Shown piece by piece: positions 1 through 12,700 of a stretch of 64,000 bases of DNA; positions within the stretch are counted from its first letter, which is position 1, and each line of letters starts with the position of its first letter. The stretch is from Lepidurus packardi. Taxonomy: Eukaryota; Arthropoda; Branchiopoda; Notostraca; Triopsidae. The notes beneath the pieces were generated by a model. The model was not told where the DNA came from. It saw nothing but the letters and a program-made list of their open reading frames with translations, and searched no databases. The DNA lies in NCBI GenBank assembly GCA_023053545.1, contig JAKZAN010000007.1, forward strand, positions 10,354,001-10,418,000. The letters run 5' to 3'. The position numbers and the translations under genes were made by a program.

Positions 1-618
1 CTTCCAAATCAGCCATATTAATACTAATTTCTTCGGCAAGTCTAATTTTGATTTTTTTTCAGAATATTTTCTTCTATTTTTGTAATTTATTTTTCAATAT
101 TTAATCAAATATTTGTATTTACATAGCGTATTTCTTTTATTTTAGGCTTTTTTAATTCAATGATGAGAACGAGAGATTATTTCGGTGCCAAGATTTTTTC
201 CCATTTTAATTAAACACAAATTGGCTTACACCTTTAATTACGAGCTCAAATAAATTCCCGCTCTTCAAAGAATAAATATTTATCTCAAACGCTATTGCAG
301 AATCTTTCTTTTAAACTGGAAAAAAATTTAAAAAATCTATAAAAAAAATTCCTGACAAATGTTTTATAATTATTAAAGCTAAAATTTGTCTTGGATGTTT
401 AGCCTGCTCTGTTCTTCACTTTCAGAAACTAAATTCACGCCAAACTAACGAGCCTTTAAATTCCAAAACACGATACCTATAGCACAAGCTTCATTTTAAT
501 GAAAAAATCACTCAATCTTTTCATCAAAAATAAATAAACAAATAAAAGCTAAACTTGGTTAATTCAGCCAGATTCAAAAAGCCAAGTTAACTCAGAATGT
601 GTTAAATCCACGTATTAC

Positions 619-705
619 CTTTGCCATCCTGAAAAACTTCTTTAAGCTGTCGAACTGTCTTCACGATGTCGAGTATTCCACTGTTGTCACTAAACTGAGT
701 CAAGT
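619..705 (-). CDS. possible internal exon of an unidentified gene
   Basis: An 87-bp stretch on the minus strand is open in one frame only and is bounded by an AGCAG acceptor (just above 705) and a strong AAAG/GTAATA donor (just below 619). It would encode a helical, charged segment ending VRQLKEVFQDGK. A second short open stretch at the left edge (about 1-36, minus strand, after AATTAG) could be the next exon; the phases allow a join but the resulting peptide is not convincing. I recognise no family. No upstream exon was found. Weak call. Confidence 0.2.
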
Positions 706-1175
706 CTGCTACTTACACCTGGTCTTTTGATGCCTTCTGATCATTTAATCACTCGTTACAAGTACTGGTCTAGTACCCAGTGAAAGACCCCGAACCCCCA
801 CAAGTAAAAACAGGGGCGTGGCTTCATAGGTGTGTCCCATCCCAACCGCAAAAAACAGCCAACGTTATTGAGTTTGAAAACGAAGCAATGTGGTGAAACA
901 AAAGAACATTCCCCCCCTTTACCCCCTCCACCCAAATCCTCCCAAATCCTCCCAGATCCCCGAAAAACATTCCAATTCGCTACAAAACATTCCAAATACT
1001 GCCCATCCCAGAAAAAATACTTCCGGATCCCGGCATATCTCAACGTAACTTCTCCGAAATTGAACATCAACCTAAAAAATAATAAAAATAAAATAAAAAA
1101 AAAGCTTCGATCGGTTCGATCTGTAACCTTGATCTGTTCTTGTTCATAAAGCAAGTAGCTTTGTTATCTTTTTAA

Positions 1176-1210
<35 letters not shown>

Positions 1211-2807
1211 AAGTTTTTACTAGCACTCTATACGCACGACAGGCCAAGGAAAACGGAGCCAAGTCGAACCTAATTGTTCCCCTCTACTGATACTTTTGTT
1301 TTAATTGCATTGCCATGATGGCCTTGCCCTGGTTCACGAGAAACCTAATAAAAAGTACGAAAATTATCCGAGTCTTTCGTGCCAATCCTATGAACAATCT
1401 ATCGCCCCTCTTTCCTTAAGAAATTTTTGTTAATTTTTTTTTTCTCTCCAATCCTTCATTTTTTTCCTCTCCTATGCTTCACATGATTACAAGTAAATTA
1501 CTTTAGGCCATGAGGAAGTGTCTCAAGGTAAAAATAATCATAAACAAACTTAAAAAAAAAACTTAAAAAAAAAACTATTTTTTAAACCATTTTAATTGAC
1601 AGAATTCCCAAGCGTGGTATTGTCACGTCCGAGTCCTTCAAAAGTTTTCGACCATACCTATCAGCACTGTATGATGTGCTCCCAAATTCCTGCTAATAAT
1701 AGAAGAAAACTTATATTTAGGCCATCTGAACCTAATTCAAACCTGAAAAAAACACACCTGGAAGCAACCCCCCCCCCTTCCCCCCATTGCATTAAGAATC
1801 TAGTTCGAGGAGCCAAAGAATTCGAAAAGAGGAAGTCTTTTGTCTCATCCTTTGAGGATTCTGGAAGCCAAAGGGATGAAAAGAAAAATGGAGCTCGAAA
1901 AACATGGTACTTTCTCGCAACTGCGCATGACTAATGTAGATAACAGGGCGTGGTTCTGTTCTCTTGCTATTATTTTCTGGGAATTCGTGAAAAAATGATC
2001 GAATTCGGTTATGTGGACTGAACGAACGAGTTTCAACTTTTCAAATTCCTTTTTTTCGTCCCCTCCCTCTATTTTACCTTCTAAAAGTAAAAGAAGAAAA
2101 AAGGAATTTGTAGTCTAGATTCCGAAAGGGTTTGGAAACTATAAGCTATTAACGATCACCATATCGTATAAAAAGGGACAGGTTTGTGTACTTATGCTCG
2201 ACAACAATGAACTGCCCGATACTAGAACACCGAACAACAGATGGCGCACATGGCGGAAATGGAAAGTTGTCGCCACTTTTGACCATAAGTTTTTTTAATG
2301 TATTTATTAGTAGACGTTAGATTTTTTCGGTATTTTTTTTAAAAATCCAGATTGTCAACTGGTATTTCTGCGGTTTTTTTGTCGGGTTGGTAAATGCTGT
2401 AAAGTACGGGTGAGAAGTGGAGAGGAGTTGTTGTTTTGTGAACCACATGTGATTTGGAAAGTGTTTGGGAAAAATACAGGGAAAACTGAAAATGAAACTG
2501 AAAATGAAATGGGAAGTTGACTTACTTGCACTTGCATAACAGGACAGTGTGGTTTAGAAAGTGAAACCCAAAAGAAAAGGACTTTGAGTAAAGGTAAAGA
2601 CTGCACCTCCCCTTCCCACACACGTAACACGCTTGTTTCAACATGTCCCAACTGTAATTCCATATTTCCCTCCAAGATCTTTTTCACACCACTTATTTTT
2701 TTTTTTTTTAATTTCAGGTTATCTGAAACTCGAAAACTAAGGAAAATAACAGGTTTTAAAAACGGTGGAAATGCTAACATCATTAGTGATAATATTAGCA
2801 TTAATAT

Positions 2808-3000
2808 CAGTTGCTAAATGTTATTTTTTTATTTTTATTTTTATTCTTTTTATAAGAATTTTATTTTTTAAGAATTATTAATTAAGAATTAAGAATTAAT
2901 TAAGAATTATTTAAGAAATTAATTAAGAATTAATTAAGAATTATTATATCAGTTGCTAAATGTTATTTTTTTATTTTTATTTTATTCTTTTTATAAGAAT
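2808..3000 (+). repeat. short duplicated AT-rich unit with AATTAAG filler
   Basis: About 50 bp starting CAGTTGCTAAATGTTATTTT occurs at 2808-2858 and again at 2948-2999. The copies are separated by tandem AAGAATTAATT repeats. Low-complexity duplication with no coding content. Confidence 0.7.
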
Positions 3001-3790
3001 GGTTTTTTCTTATTTTGTATTTAATATTTATTTTGATATGTTATTCATAGTATTCTATTTTAATGATTATTTTATTGTAGGAAGAGATTGTATTAAAAAA
3101 AATATTATTACTGATAGTACATTATCATTAGGGTTGAAATTACTACTTTTATTTAATTTTAATTTAATAACGAATTCTGATAGTATTTTCATTACTTATT
3201 ATACTACTCTGATTACTTATAAAATGATTGTACATCAAGCGACTAATATATAGATTGGCAATAGGCTATTGCCTACGCCGATTAATATTTAAAAAAAATG
3301 ATTTATAGAAATTTTCATGTTTAATTGTAGACTTTTACAGAGCATTGGGGAGATTTTAATAGCCGTGAAAGGGATATATAACTTTCAGGTTTGACGGGAA
3401 CGGGAAGGTATGTGTTCCAAATTTCTTTTTTTAATTTTTTTAATGTCGTGGCTTTAAAATACCGCCAAGTTCTGCTGATTAGAGCGTGACAAAAACTTGC
3501 CTCCACGTAATTGTTTCGGGTTTTCTGAGCGACTCTCTTTTTCTTTTCTTTTATGTTCGCTTTGGTCTGGGATATGTTCATGTTATGATTGACTGGCAAA
3601 ACGGTTTTTAAACTATGCCTTTTCAGCGAGAACAGAAGCGGAGACATTTTGAAGGTACACATAGATTTGATATGCTCGAGCGCGTAACAAACGGTGCATT
3701 CAAAAGTTTCCGGTATTACGTCCATACTGTAAATGATAATTAGCTGGATTTTTTTTTTTAAAAAAAAGCCTGTCAACTGTTCCAATTGGT

Positions 3791-4340
3791 ATTTGGTACG
3801 CCAATTTGTGTAATAGGGTTCAAGTTAAAAAAAAAAAAAAATTAGCAAAGTAAATGATATCCTTACAGATTGAATGTTTTGTTGTTTAAAAGTTATCACG
3901 CACGCTGTTTATGCGCAGCAGCCGTTGCGCGTTAATTTCATACAAAACACTACACGCCATCTTGTGGTAGCTAAGCCAAGCAATACGGCGAGGCTTAAAA
4001 CTTGGATTTTAACTATGATCATTAGTAGAAAAATAACTTACCTAAATTACTTACAATTACCCATTATTTGGTACGCCAATTTTGTGTAATAAGCTTCAAG
4101 TCCAAAAACAAAAATTCGCAAAGTAAATGCTATCCTTACAGTTTCAATGTTTTGTTGTTTAAAAGTTATCACGCACGCTGTTTATGCGCAGCAGCCGTTG
4201 TGCGTTCATTTCCTACAAAACACTACACGCCATCTTGTGGTAGCTAAGCCAAGCAATACGGCGAGGCTTAAAACTTGGATTTTAACTATGATCATTAGTA
4301 GAAAAATAACTTACCTAAATTACTTACAATTACCCATTAT
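3791..4340 (+). repeat. 275-bp direct tandem duplication
   Basis: Two head-to-tail copies (3791-4065 and 4066-4340) start with ATTTGGTACGCCAATTT and differ at a handful of positions. Each gives a similar open frame (starting MFCCLKVITHAVYAQQPL), but the shared frame is explained by the duplication and no splice or start context supports a gene. Each copy carries CACGCCATCTTGTGGTAG (3953-3970 and 4226-4243), which resembles an insulator-type CTCF motif. Confidence 0.85.
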
Positions 4341-4753
4341 TTATCAAGCACTTAAGTGTATTATTATCATTCTTACAATCTAATTTACTTATTGCCTATT
4401 ATTGAATACAAATCTGAAATCCTTCAAAACCGGAAACGTCTATAGTGCGAAAATGTTTGCCTTTACTTTAAGAGGTTTGATATGATAACTATGGCCTTAA
4501 GATAACTTTTCAAACGTCCTCTCTGACTTCAAAAACCAACGGAAAATAAGCGGAAGCTTTAACTAATCTTGATTTACGGCATGCTTTTCCCGGTCAACCT
4601 TGAGAAACCTTAATCAAACAAAAGACGGGTTGACGCATGCGCGTCCTCCTTATCAGATTGATGCTCCCATCCTCCTTCCTTTTCCTCATTTAATAACACG
4701 TTAAGCGACTGAATTGAGGAGCACAGTTTCCTTTCAGGTTCAAGATCATCAAC

Positions 4754-6157
4754 ATGTTCAGCCGAACTGTGTTAGTGACTGGCGCGAACCGAGGTATCGG
4801 TTATGAAATTGTTCGCCAACTGAGTGCGGAATCTCAGCCGCCCGAAGTGCTCATCGCTACTTGTCGCGCTCCGGATCAAGCTACGGCCCTGCAAGCCATT
4901 GCTGCGAAAAACCCGAATGTTCACATCCTGCAATTAGGTTCGTTGAACTAGGTTTCCGAATTACTGTAGAACGAGAAAATATATGAAATTAAATCAAGAA
5001 AAATTTCCTCAGAATTGCAAGATTTCCAAAGCTATGGATCGCTAGTGACCAAGGTTTCCGCGCTCGTTGGAGAAAAAGGACTCGGCGTTTTAATCAACAA
5101 CGCTGGGATAGTCCACAGCGAACCTACTTTCGATGAGACAACGCCAGAGACGATGCAAAAAAACTTTAACGTCAACTGCGTGGGAACTCTCATGCTCACG
5201 AAGGTAATTCAATTATCAACCACCTTTTAACAGCGCAAAATGTAGTCCCACGCTATGCATATTATAACTCATATTATAACTCAAAGATTGAAGTCTTATA
5301 TACGAAAGGGAAGCTTTACATAAGCCAGATGCTTGTACAATTTTTTAAAATAATTTTTATCTAACAAGTCCCCGAGTTTTCCTATTTTAAAGTTTGAAAC
5401 GGCTTAACGTAACGGTCGAGCGCCCTGGACGCACGGTCCGGGGCCCCGTAGCTCCCCCGCCACAACTCTTGAACTGCAGTTTACTCCCTCAACTACGGCG
5501 CTGAGAACCCTAATTTTCTCCGCAAAATAACCCCACTCCTTCTCATCATTTAGCATAGCTTAGACTGTGATTCAATAGTTAAAGTCCTGACATTATTATG
5601 ATTTTCTTTTCTTTCTTGGCTGGGCAAAGGCGCTACTTCCGCTCATAAAGATGGCGGCCGCTGCCAGCTCGGAACCGGACTTTAGCGTTAAGCGGGCTGC
5701 GATCATCAACATCAGTTCAGACTCGGGTTCACTGCAATTATGCCAGACATACCGCGAAGAAACGGCTTACAATTTCTTGGGTGACCTGATGGCTTACAGC
5801 TGCTCCAAGGTGAGTCTTTAGCCGTTTCATGTTTATAAATCATTATTATAATTCTGTATTTTTGCCGCCCCATTGCCCAATGTCTAATAAATTTTGTACA
5901 AATTTCCCGGGCATTTAAACCACGTTTAGGTGGCTTTAAACATGGTTACCAAGTGTTTAGCCAGCGATTTGGCTCCCAAGAAAATCCTCGTGGTCTCGCT
6001 CCACCCTGGATGGGTGCAAACCGAATCCGCGGGCGGGGAACTCGCCACCCTTCCAGCGCCCGAGGCGGTCGCCTACAATCTGTCAACAATGAAAGCTTTC
6101 GGCGCGGCTCACCACGCTGGTTTCTACGATGAAGTCGGCAAACCCGTTCCATGGTAA
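4754..6157 (+). CDS. sni: sniffer-like short-chain dehydrogenase/carbonyl reductase
   Basis: Four exons (4754-4937, 5013-5203, 5630-5809, 5930-6157) join in phase to a 260-residue protein. It is a classical SDR, a cytosolic NADP-dependent carbonyl reductase type. It has the cofactor motif TGANRGIG (residues 9-16), NNAG (90-93), the catalytic serine in INISSDSGS (about 152-158) and the active-site YSCSK (Tyr181, Lys185). A LHPGWVQTE segment follows. In flies sniffer protects neurons from oxidative stress by reducing carbonyls; I infer the same class from motif order and length (family about 250). The start is the first ATG before the cofactor fold. Intron 3 (5204-5629) is the largest and contains a GGCCCCGTAGC element. 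The stop lies 146 bp from the convergent LRR gene stop at 6304, so the two genes are tail to tail. Confidence 0.9.
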
Positions 6158-6303
6158 AAAGATACGCCCACCGGCCCAGAATTCATTTTTTTTCTTTAAA
6201 TCCTCCCTTCCAACCTATGTACATTTTGCAACATGCATTAATGTGTTCTATGTACGGCTTTTAATACGTTTTTTTTTTTGTTTGAGAATGAAAAATTGAC
6301 CAT

Positions 6304-8069
6304 TTACATCCATTCGAGGTTAAGCTGCCATTTCTTTTCCCGAACTAAACTCTTCAATAAATCGAAATCTCTTCGCATCACATTTTTGCAATTCCACAGT
6401 TTCAACGCTTTCAGCGGGTTTCTCAACTCGAGCCACGGCAGAATCCCTGCTATGGTCAAACTATTGCAGTACTCCATCTCCAAGTGCTCCAGCTTGGGAA
6501 ACGGGTTCGATTTCAGCATTTCCGTAACGATTTCGTCCGTTAAGCTGTAAACCTCCCGTAAGTACACGTGGTTGAGCTCACCGGAGCCCAGCAAGTACTT
6601 GAGATGACTAGCAGGCACGTCACTGTCCCTGAACCGATTCGTCATGCACACGACATTCAAATAACGCAACGGTAACGGTAAAACACATTTGGGTTTCACC
6701 AAACCATCCGGCCATCTCACGTCATAACCGTCGTTCGTGATCAGATGGAGCAGAGTGAGCTCCTTGCACAAACTGGCGATGATTTCGATATTGACGTGGG
6801 CGATTTCGCCGATGTGCAAGGCTTGCAAGTGCGGATGCGCTTGCAAAACGGGTAAAATGCCGTTGGCGAACGAAACCAAGGTTTCGTCACCCCCCCCGAG
6901 CTGCAGCTCGCGCAACTCCCGTAAGTGGAGCAGCGCGAGCAAGTCTTCGTCGCTCACGCTCGCGGAACAGAGTAAAGAGACTTTGACTACGTTAGGACAC
7001 GCCCCGATAGCTACGGGAAGACTCAACGGGTTATAAACCCCCGCGAATTGATGGTCGTAGTACAAATCTATGAGTTTGTACTGCTGGGTGTCTTTTCCCG
7101 TTTCCCAGGCCATTCTTTCCATAAGAAGAAACAATAAAAATAACTTTTAATGTCAACAAAAATAAACAAAAAATCATGAAAATCATTAAAAATTATTTCA
7201 AGGCTTTACCGGTGCTTGTTCGCGATAGCCGTGATGGAAAGCGAGCATTCGAGCACTTTTAAGTGAGGCAGGTTCTCTAAGGCAACGCAGATCCCGGTTT
7301 CTGACACTTTGCTGCCCAGGAGGAGCAATTTTCGCAACTTGGAACATTGCCCGAACCGATCGCTAGGGTTTCCAAGGTCATCTTGAGGAAGGCAAAGGGA
7401 TTTTAGACCAAGATCGCTTATGGATGAGCACGAATTCAAGTCCAAGTCTTGTAAATCAGGGCAATAGGCGCCTAAGATGAATAACGTCGAGTCGGGACAG
7501 TTGGTTCCCCGTAAGGAAAGCTTTTGGAGCTTGGTTAAGCATGGGAAACATTCTTGGTAGACTTTTGAGGGGATTTTCTGGCAATAAGAGAGGTCCAAGG
7601 ACTTGAGAGTGGCCTAAGAAAGAGAAAATAATTCGTTAATTTGTAAATAAATACATTTGTAAGTGTATTGAAGCTAAAATAATTACTGGACAGCGTTTCG
7701 CGACTAAGGAAAGAGCATTTCCGACTAAAGATTGATCCCTGGAAAGGTCTAGATGGTCCAAATGGGAAACGAGGAGTGAATCTAGATGATGGCGTCGAAG
7801 GAGTTTCTTGTCTCGTAGTAAAGAGAACAATTTGCTGACGAGTTGAGACGCTGGAATGAAATGCAAGCTACAAGTTAGTTTAGAGTAAGACTTGAACAGA
7901 CATAATTAGTTTTTTTACTTATAGTTTCGAATGGACCAAGCACATAGAGGTAATTCCCTTGGTCGTAGAATGTATCCACGAAATGCTTGCACCATAACGA
8001 GTCGAGATTTTGCATAACATTTTCTAAGCTGAGGTCTTCCAACGATTTCACGGAAGGAAATTGCGGCAT
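6304..8069 (-). CDS. leucine-rich-repeat protein, F-box/ZYG11-like style
   Basis: Four exons (7919-8069, 7687-7850, 7210-7613, 6304-7114) join in phase to 509 residues. The N-terminus (MPQFPSVKSLEDLSLENVMQNLDSL) and the following LGPFETT segment resemble the front of LRR substrate adaptors such as ZYG11/ZER1-type proteins. The rest is made of cysteine-containing LRRs: LDLSYCQKIP, LSLRGTNCPDSTLFILGAYC, LDLNSCSSISDLGLKSLC, LLLGSKVSETG and others to the C-terminus. No signal peptide or membrane segment. The adaptor role is inference; LRRs alone show only a protein-binding scaffold. Exon 4 is preceded by a weak acceptor (GGAAAG/A), but the phase fits. It starts 633 bp from the divergent mS38 gene, so the two may share a promoter region. 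Confidence 0.8.
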
Positions 8070-8701
8070 AACCTTTTATTGTTTTTTTAAGTCTAGTGAA
8101 TAATCCTATATAAATGCACTGGTTCACTTTTCCAAACTGAAAACTGAAATACTGAATGAATGAATGAGTTTGTAATCTATACTAGCAGGCCAATTAGTGG
8201 TGCAACACGGGAGAAAAACAACGAGCGAACTCGCGCGACTGATAACAAAGAAGCCGCTGGATGGCGCGCATCACGATTCACGCATTGCAGGTTTGAGATA
8301 ATTGTTTTCTTTATTATTTTCAGCGGTATTTGAGGGTAAAATAAACTTTGTTAAAGGAAAATAAGTTGGAGGATTTTATAAGAACTATTTTGCTGAAATA
8401 TGGAGGGTAGGGTATCGTTAGTTTCATAATGAAGAAACCGGCAATTTGACATTTTACGGTTAAATAGGCTTTCTGTGCTACTTTTTGCGTGGGAATAGAG
8501 TACGCAAGGATATGCACTTAGTTAGCCTTACAGGCTGCATGTTGTGAAGTTAAAACACGCAACTCCCAGCAGCCAAAGAAAACCGGATGAGCTAGCGTGC
8601 TGGACTTTTAAATGTACCGTAAATTACCTAGATTTCTGTTTAACAAAGAAATTAATTTCATATTACACATCCCATAGGATAGATTGTCCCACAGTTCAGT
8701 T
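8070..8701. promoter_or_regulatory. divergent promoter region, LRR gene / mS38
   Basis: 632 bp between the two divergent start codons. It holds a CTCF-like CTGGATGGCGCGCAT (8258-8272) and CG-containing sequence around 8210-8285 in an otherwise AT-rich stretch. No clear TATA box. The open frame 8320-8517 on the minus strand is not supported. Confidence 0.45.
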
Positions 8702-9451
8702 ATGATCTTGCCAAGACAGCGGTTATGTGCCTTGCTAAGGCCACTTTGCCAGTCGATACTTCCTTATTATTCGAACGCAAATGCCCAATCAAGTAACAAT
8801 TTTCTCCTTTTAATGAACCAAACAAGCATCTATAACCTAATATAACATCGTTTCTCATTTCTAGTCTCGACAGGTCAAGCTACAACCCAACCCCGACTGT
8901 CAAGTCCCCTCATTTGGTCATTTCATCCCCAAACTAGCCTGCGAATCCAACCATTACCTGCTAGTTTACCTATAACTCTTCCCAAACCCTCATGGTCGTC
9001 CCGAATTTCGGTTCTGGACCCATTCCTACCCCTTAACCCACTCCTGGTACCCAATTACGGCCCAGTTTTGAAGCTCAACTACGCGAAACCGTCTCCCGTT
9101 GAACTCCCGGCTTGGAATATTATCGAGAAATCCGCCGCGCGCATGATTGTGATCCGCAAACGCAAGATGCGTAAACACAAGTTGCGCAAGCTGCGTAAAC
9201 GCATGTTCTACGAATGGGCCAAAGTGCGTCAACGCCGCGAAACGCGCAAAGAACGCGCTTTCCAAGCCGAATTGGTGGGCAAAGTCAAAGCCGCAGAAAA
9301 GTTCGACCCGCAAGCCTATGTCGAAGACTTCTTAGCCCGCTTACACGAACCCTTAGCCCGGACCGAAACCAGACCGCCTATCCATACCTTCAAGCGCAAC
9401 CCAGCTATGGTGGACAAAAACGGCCAACATGTCAAACCGCGTCGTTTCTAG
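8702..9451 (+). CDS. AURKAIP1: mitochondrial small-subunit ribosomal protein mS38 (AURKAIP1)
   Basis: Two exons (8702-8792, 8865-9451) join in phase to 225 residues. The N-terminus (MILPRQRLCALLRPLCQSIL) is rich in Arg and Leu and lacks acidic residues, as expected of a mitochondrial targeting peptide. The C-terminal half carries the family signature at about residues 125-146: VIRKRKMRKHKLRKLRKR, the COX24/AURKAIP1 basic helix that binds rRNA in the mitoribosomal small subunit. A family-typical coiled, charged tail follows. Human AURKAIP1 is about 199 residues, so length fits. The second exon is open further upstream than the TTG at 9068, which is an internal leucine and not the start. An AATAAA signal lies at 9474-9479. 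Confidence 0.9.
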
Positions 9452-9704
9452 AAAGAAATAGCACTGTAGTTCAAATAAAAAACCTAAATACGATGAAATT
9501 CTTCTCTTAATTTCATTACAAACATTGTATTACTTTCTTCTTAAGACAAAATAACGATTTCTAGATTGCAGGTTGAGAAAATAAACGAAAAAACGCCAGG
9601 TCATAACTTATTAAAATGATTAGAATCTTCTTGGAAACTTTCGTTTACCCAGCTTTATCCGATACTTAACTTCTTACCGGTGAACTGGGAATAATATATC
9701 ACTC

Positions 9705-12700
9705 TTACACAGGTATGCGTTTCCTAAAAGAAAAGAAAAAAAATTTACTTCAGATTTTGTTTACACAAAATGTGAACTTACCTTAAACGCTTGGCAACGG
9801 GAGGAGACATAGGTTTCTCTCTCTCTTCTCTAATTGGCGCATTCAAAAATAATTTCGGGTTCGGACGGCTTTCATTATTGTCCAGACAATTCCGTTTCCT
9901 TTTACGGGACGGGGCAGGTTTCAAGTTGTGCCCACTAACGCCATCTAGCGATGCATTTTGTCGTAAGTCAACGCCCTCAAGTGGTGCCCTTCGTTTCCTT
10001 ATGGTGGGAGCCAACCTCTCCTTTTCAGTAGGGGTAGTAATAACTTCCTTTGACAAAGCTATGTGCGAAATTACTGTCTGTAATGGTTGACGGGAACGCG
10101 GCTTGGGAACTTCTGTCTTCCGAGCAGTTATTTGTTCCGCAGTAACTGCAGATTTCTTCACAATAGGTTTAAGTGGCACGGTTAGACGCGGTTTTTGCTG
10201 GCAGTCTTCTATTCGAACGAATGGGGAATAACTATTGTCAGTAATATCGATCGAAACTCGTCGGGGTTTCTTCTGAGTTTTACGCCGAGATTCACGTGAC
10301 TTTTTAGAGCGTTTAACAGACAACTGAGTCGTGTTTGGATTCTTTGCTTTGGAAACTGAATTTCCTTTACCTGCAGTTAAGACGGGCTTTGGAGGAGTGC
10401 TAGGGTTTATTACTGCAGAGTTTCTGCCCTTCGAAGCCCTTTTACGGGCCTTCCGGTTCGTTGATTTCAGTACTTCAGAGTAGTTGGACATTGCTTGGGT
10501 ACGCTGTTGGCAGTTTCGAATACTCCCTTCGAACGGTTCCATTGACTCAGGCACTGGACGCGCAGCAATTCCGCGACCAGTAAGACCCGAAGAAATACCC
10601 TTGGAGTAAGATATGGGGGTCAAGATCGTTTCCATGAAACTGGCCGAGAACGATACTTTCGTAAGGTTCTTGGGATCCTTGGGCAGGGATCGTAGAGCTT
10701 CGACGGTCTTGATATTACTGCAGCGGGCAATTTCTTCGGCCTGATCAGAAGGGAAAGCTTCTTTATTAAGTGCTGCCGAAACAATGGTCTCATTCATTGC
10801 TGGAACCAGTTTGACCTTGTGGGAAGCTCGTCTAGAATCGGCTATTTCTGCTTGACGATCCTCTGCATCAACATAAAGGCAAATTTCTTTCGCTCCACTG
10901 TCAGAAGGGTTAACAGAAACACCTTCTTCTTGAATCTCTTCCATCTGATTTGAACCAGTCTCCGCCTCCATAGCTTTCCATGGATCGTATGTAAGTTCGG
11001 ATCGAAGACTTTGGTTATTGATTCGAACGACCACGAGGATTTCTTCCTTAGTTAAATCACCAGTGTCAGCTACCCGAGCTATAGGCGCAGAATCGCACCT
11101 TGCTGGCAACCGATCTCCATCTTTGACTCCCCAAACCATATCCGCGAATTCGTCCATTGGCGGCCTAGAATCTTTGATCTCTTCCTCCTTTACTTCCACT
11201 TTCGGTTGCAGAACTCCGTTCTTTAGCCGAAAATCAACGATTTCCTCATTTCCCTTACGAACTTTAACTTCTTTGTACTTGGAATCGCACGGCTCAACTT
11301 TTATCTTCTGACCTTTGATCTTCGGATTAACATAGCTCATGTCTTCCATCGCTTTGAACTCAGAATCACCTATTTCTTCCTTCGTTCGAATCTCCTCCTC
11401 CAACGCAGACTCGCCAACTTTGTTCCCTCCAGAAGAATCGCTTTCAGTTTCATCTTTGGTTGCTCTAGCTTCTTGGTTAGCCTCAGAACCTAACATTTCT
11501 GCGCTCCGATTCTCTCCCGCTTCCTCTACATCGCCCACTACTTCTTCTTGCCTTCTTATTTTGACAATTTTCACAACTCCTTGCAGACCTTCGATTCCTA
11601 ACAAAAGATTTCTCGACTCGCTTATTTCTATCAGCCGAATCTCAATTTCTAGCCTACCCTCGTTAATTTCTTCCTTCTTTCCATCGTTACTCACATCTTT
11701 GAGTGATGTAGCTCCATTCCGCGGCAGCAGAATGCTATTCCCTCTGTTATAATCCATCATTTCTTTCATCACCGCGCTTGACACGTACTTGTAGTACCCA
11801 TTTTGTCTCGGACCGGGAAAAACTCCATGTACTGGAGACGCTCCTTCATCGTATGGCTTTACGATGTAGGTCATAGAACATGGGGGAGAATTATTTCTCT
11901 CAGGATCCCAATCTTCGCTCATTTCTGTGGTCTCGAATGATACTTTCGGACTCACAACAAGAGTTAACCATGACAACGCATTACTAGCCTTTTCTACTCC
12001 GTATTTCTGCTGCTCAGGCATTACTGGCGACATATCCTGGTCCTCTTCAACCGAATCAGCCGAATCCCAGACTTGCATCGATTCGCTGTCTCCCTCTTCA
12101 TATCCGACCCCACCTTCTTTGCATTTCTGCAGTTCATACATCTCTTCAGCGTCTTCCTTGCAGGAGCATACGGCATCCATGGATTCTCCTTCCAGCTTCT
12201 GCAGATTGGCTCTTTCTTCTCCTTCATCTGGACTTGTCGGTACTACTTCAGCTCCTGGATCGACCACTTCGCTTGAATGCAAGTTAACCCGGTACTCCTC
12301 AGATTCTATGCTAACCATACCGAGGTTCCAATCTGGGTCATACGCCGACGTGACGTCAGACAACTGAAAACAACTGGAAGACTGCTCACGTTCTACTCTC
12401 TCCAGCTGCACCGCGTTGTTCTGGGCAGAATTCAGTTGGATTTTGCTCAGATAATCCCATCTTGCCAAGATATCTAACAAATGCTGCTGCTGTGGAGCGG
12501 TTTCTGCATTGCTGGCGGATTCTCCCGGCTTGCGCTCCAATACCACTTCCATTTTCTGCTCCTCCATAACGCCATGATTGCTAGTGGCGAAAGAATCGAC
12601 GCCGGTCAGGTCTAGCACGTTGGGAACGTCCTGAACCAACGTAATCCGCACCAATTCATCCAGAAAGTCGCGTTTCACTTCTGGTTCAATAATATGACTT

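Larger units (their letters stand above)
706..4753. other. gene-poor AT-rich left flank
   Basis: No supported gene. It holds homopolymer A runs (about 1179-1206 and 3826-3841), an AAGAATTA/AATTAAGAATT low-complexity tract (2860-2945), and C-rich tracts (about 910-960 and 1768-1785). The open frames here are short, lack splice-site context, and overlap each other on opposite strands. A CTCF-like motif CAGATGGCGCACATGG lies at 2238-2253. Confidence 0.5.

Noticed and set aside
756-1154. Overlapping open frames on both strands
   Set aside because: Mirror-image frames over low-complexity C- and A-rich DNA, no motif, no splice context.
3874-4383. Two similar small proteins in tandem
   Set aside because: Explained by a 275-bp direct duplication of non-coding DNA; no start, splice or family support.
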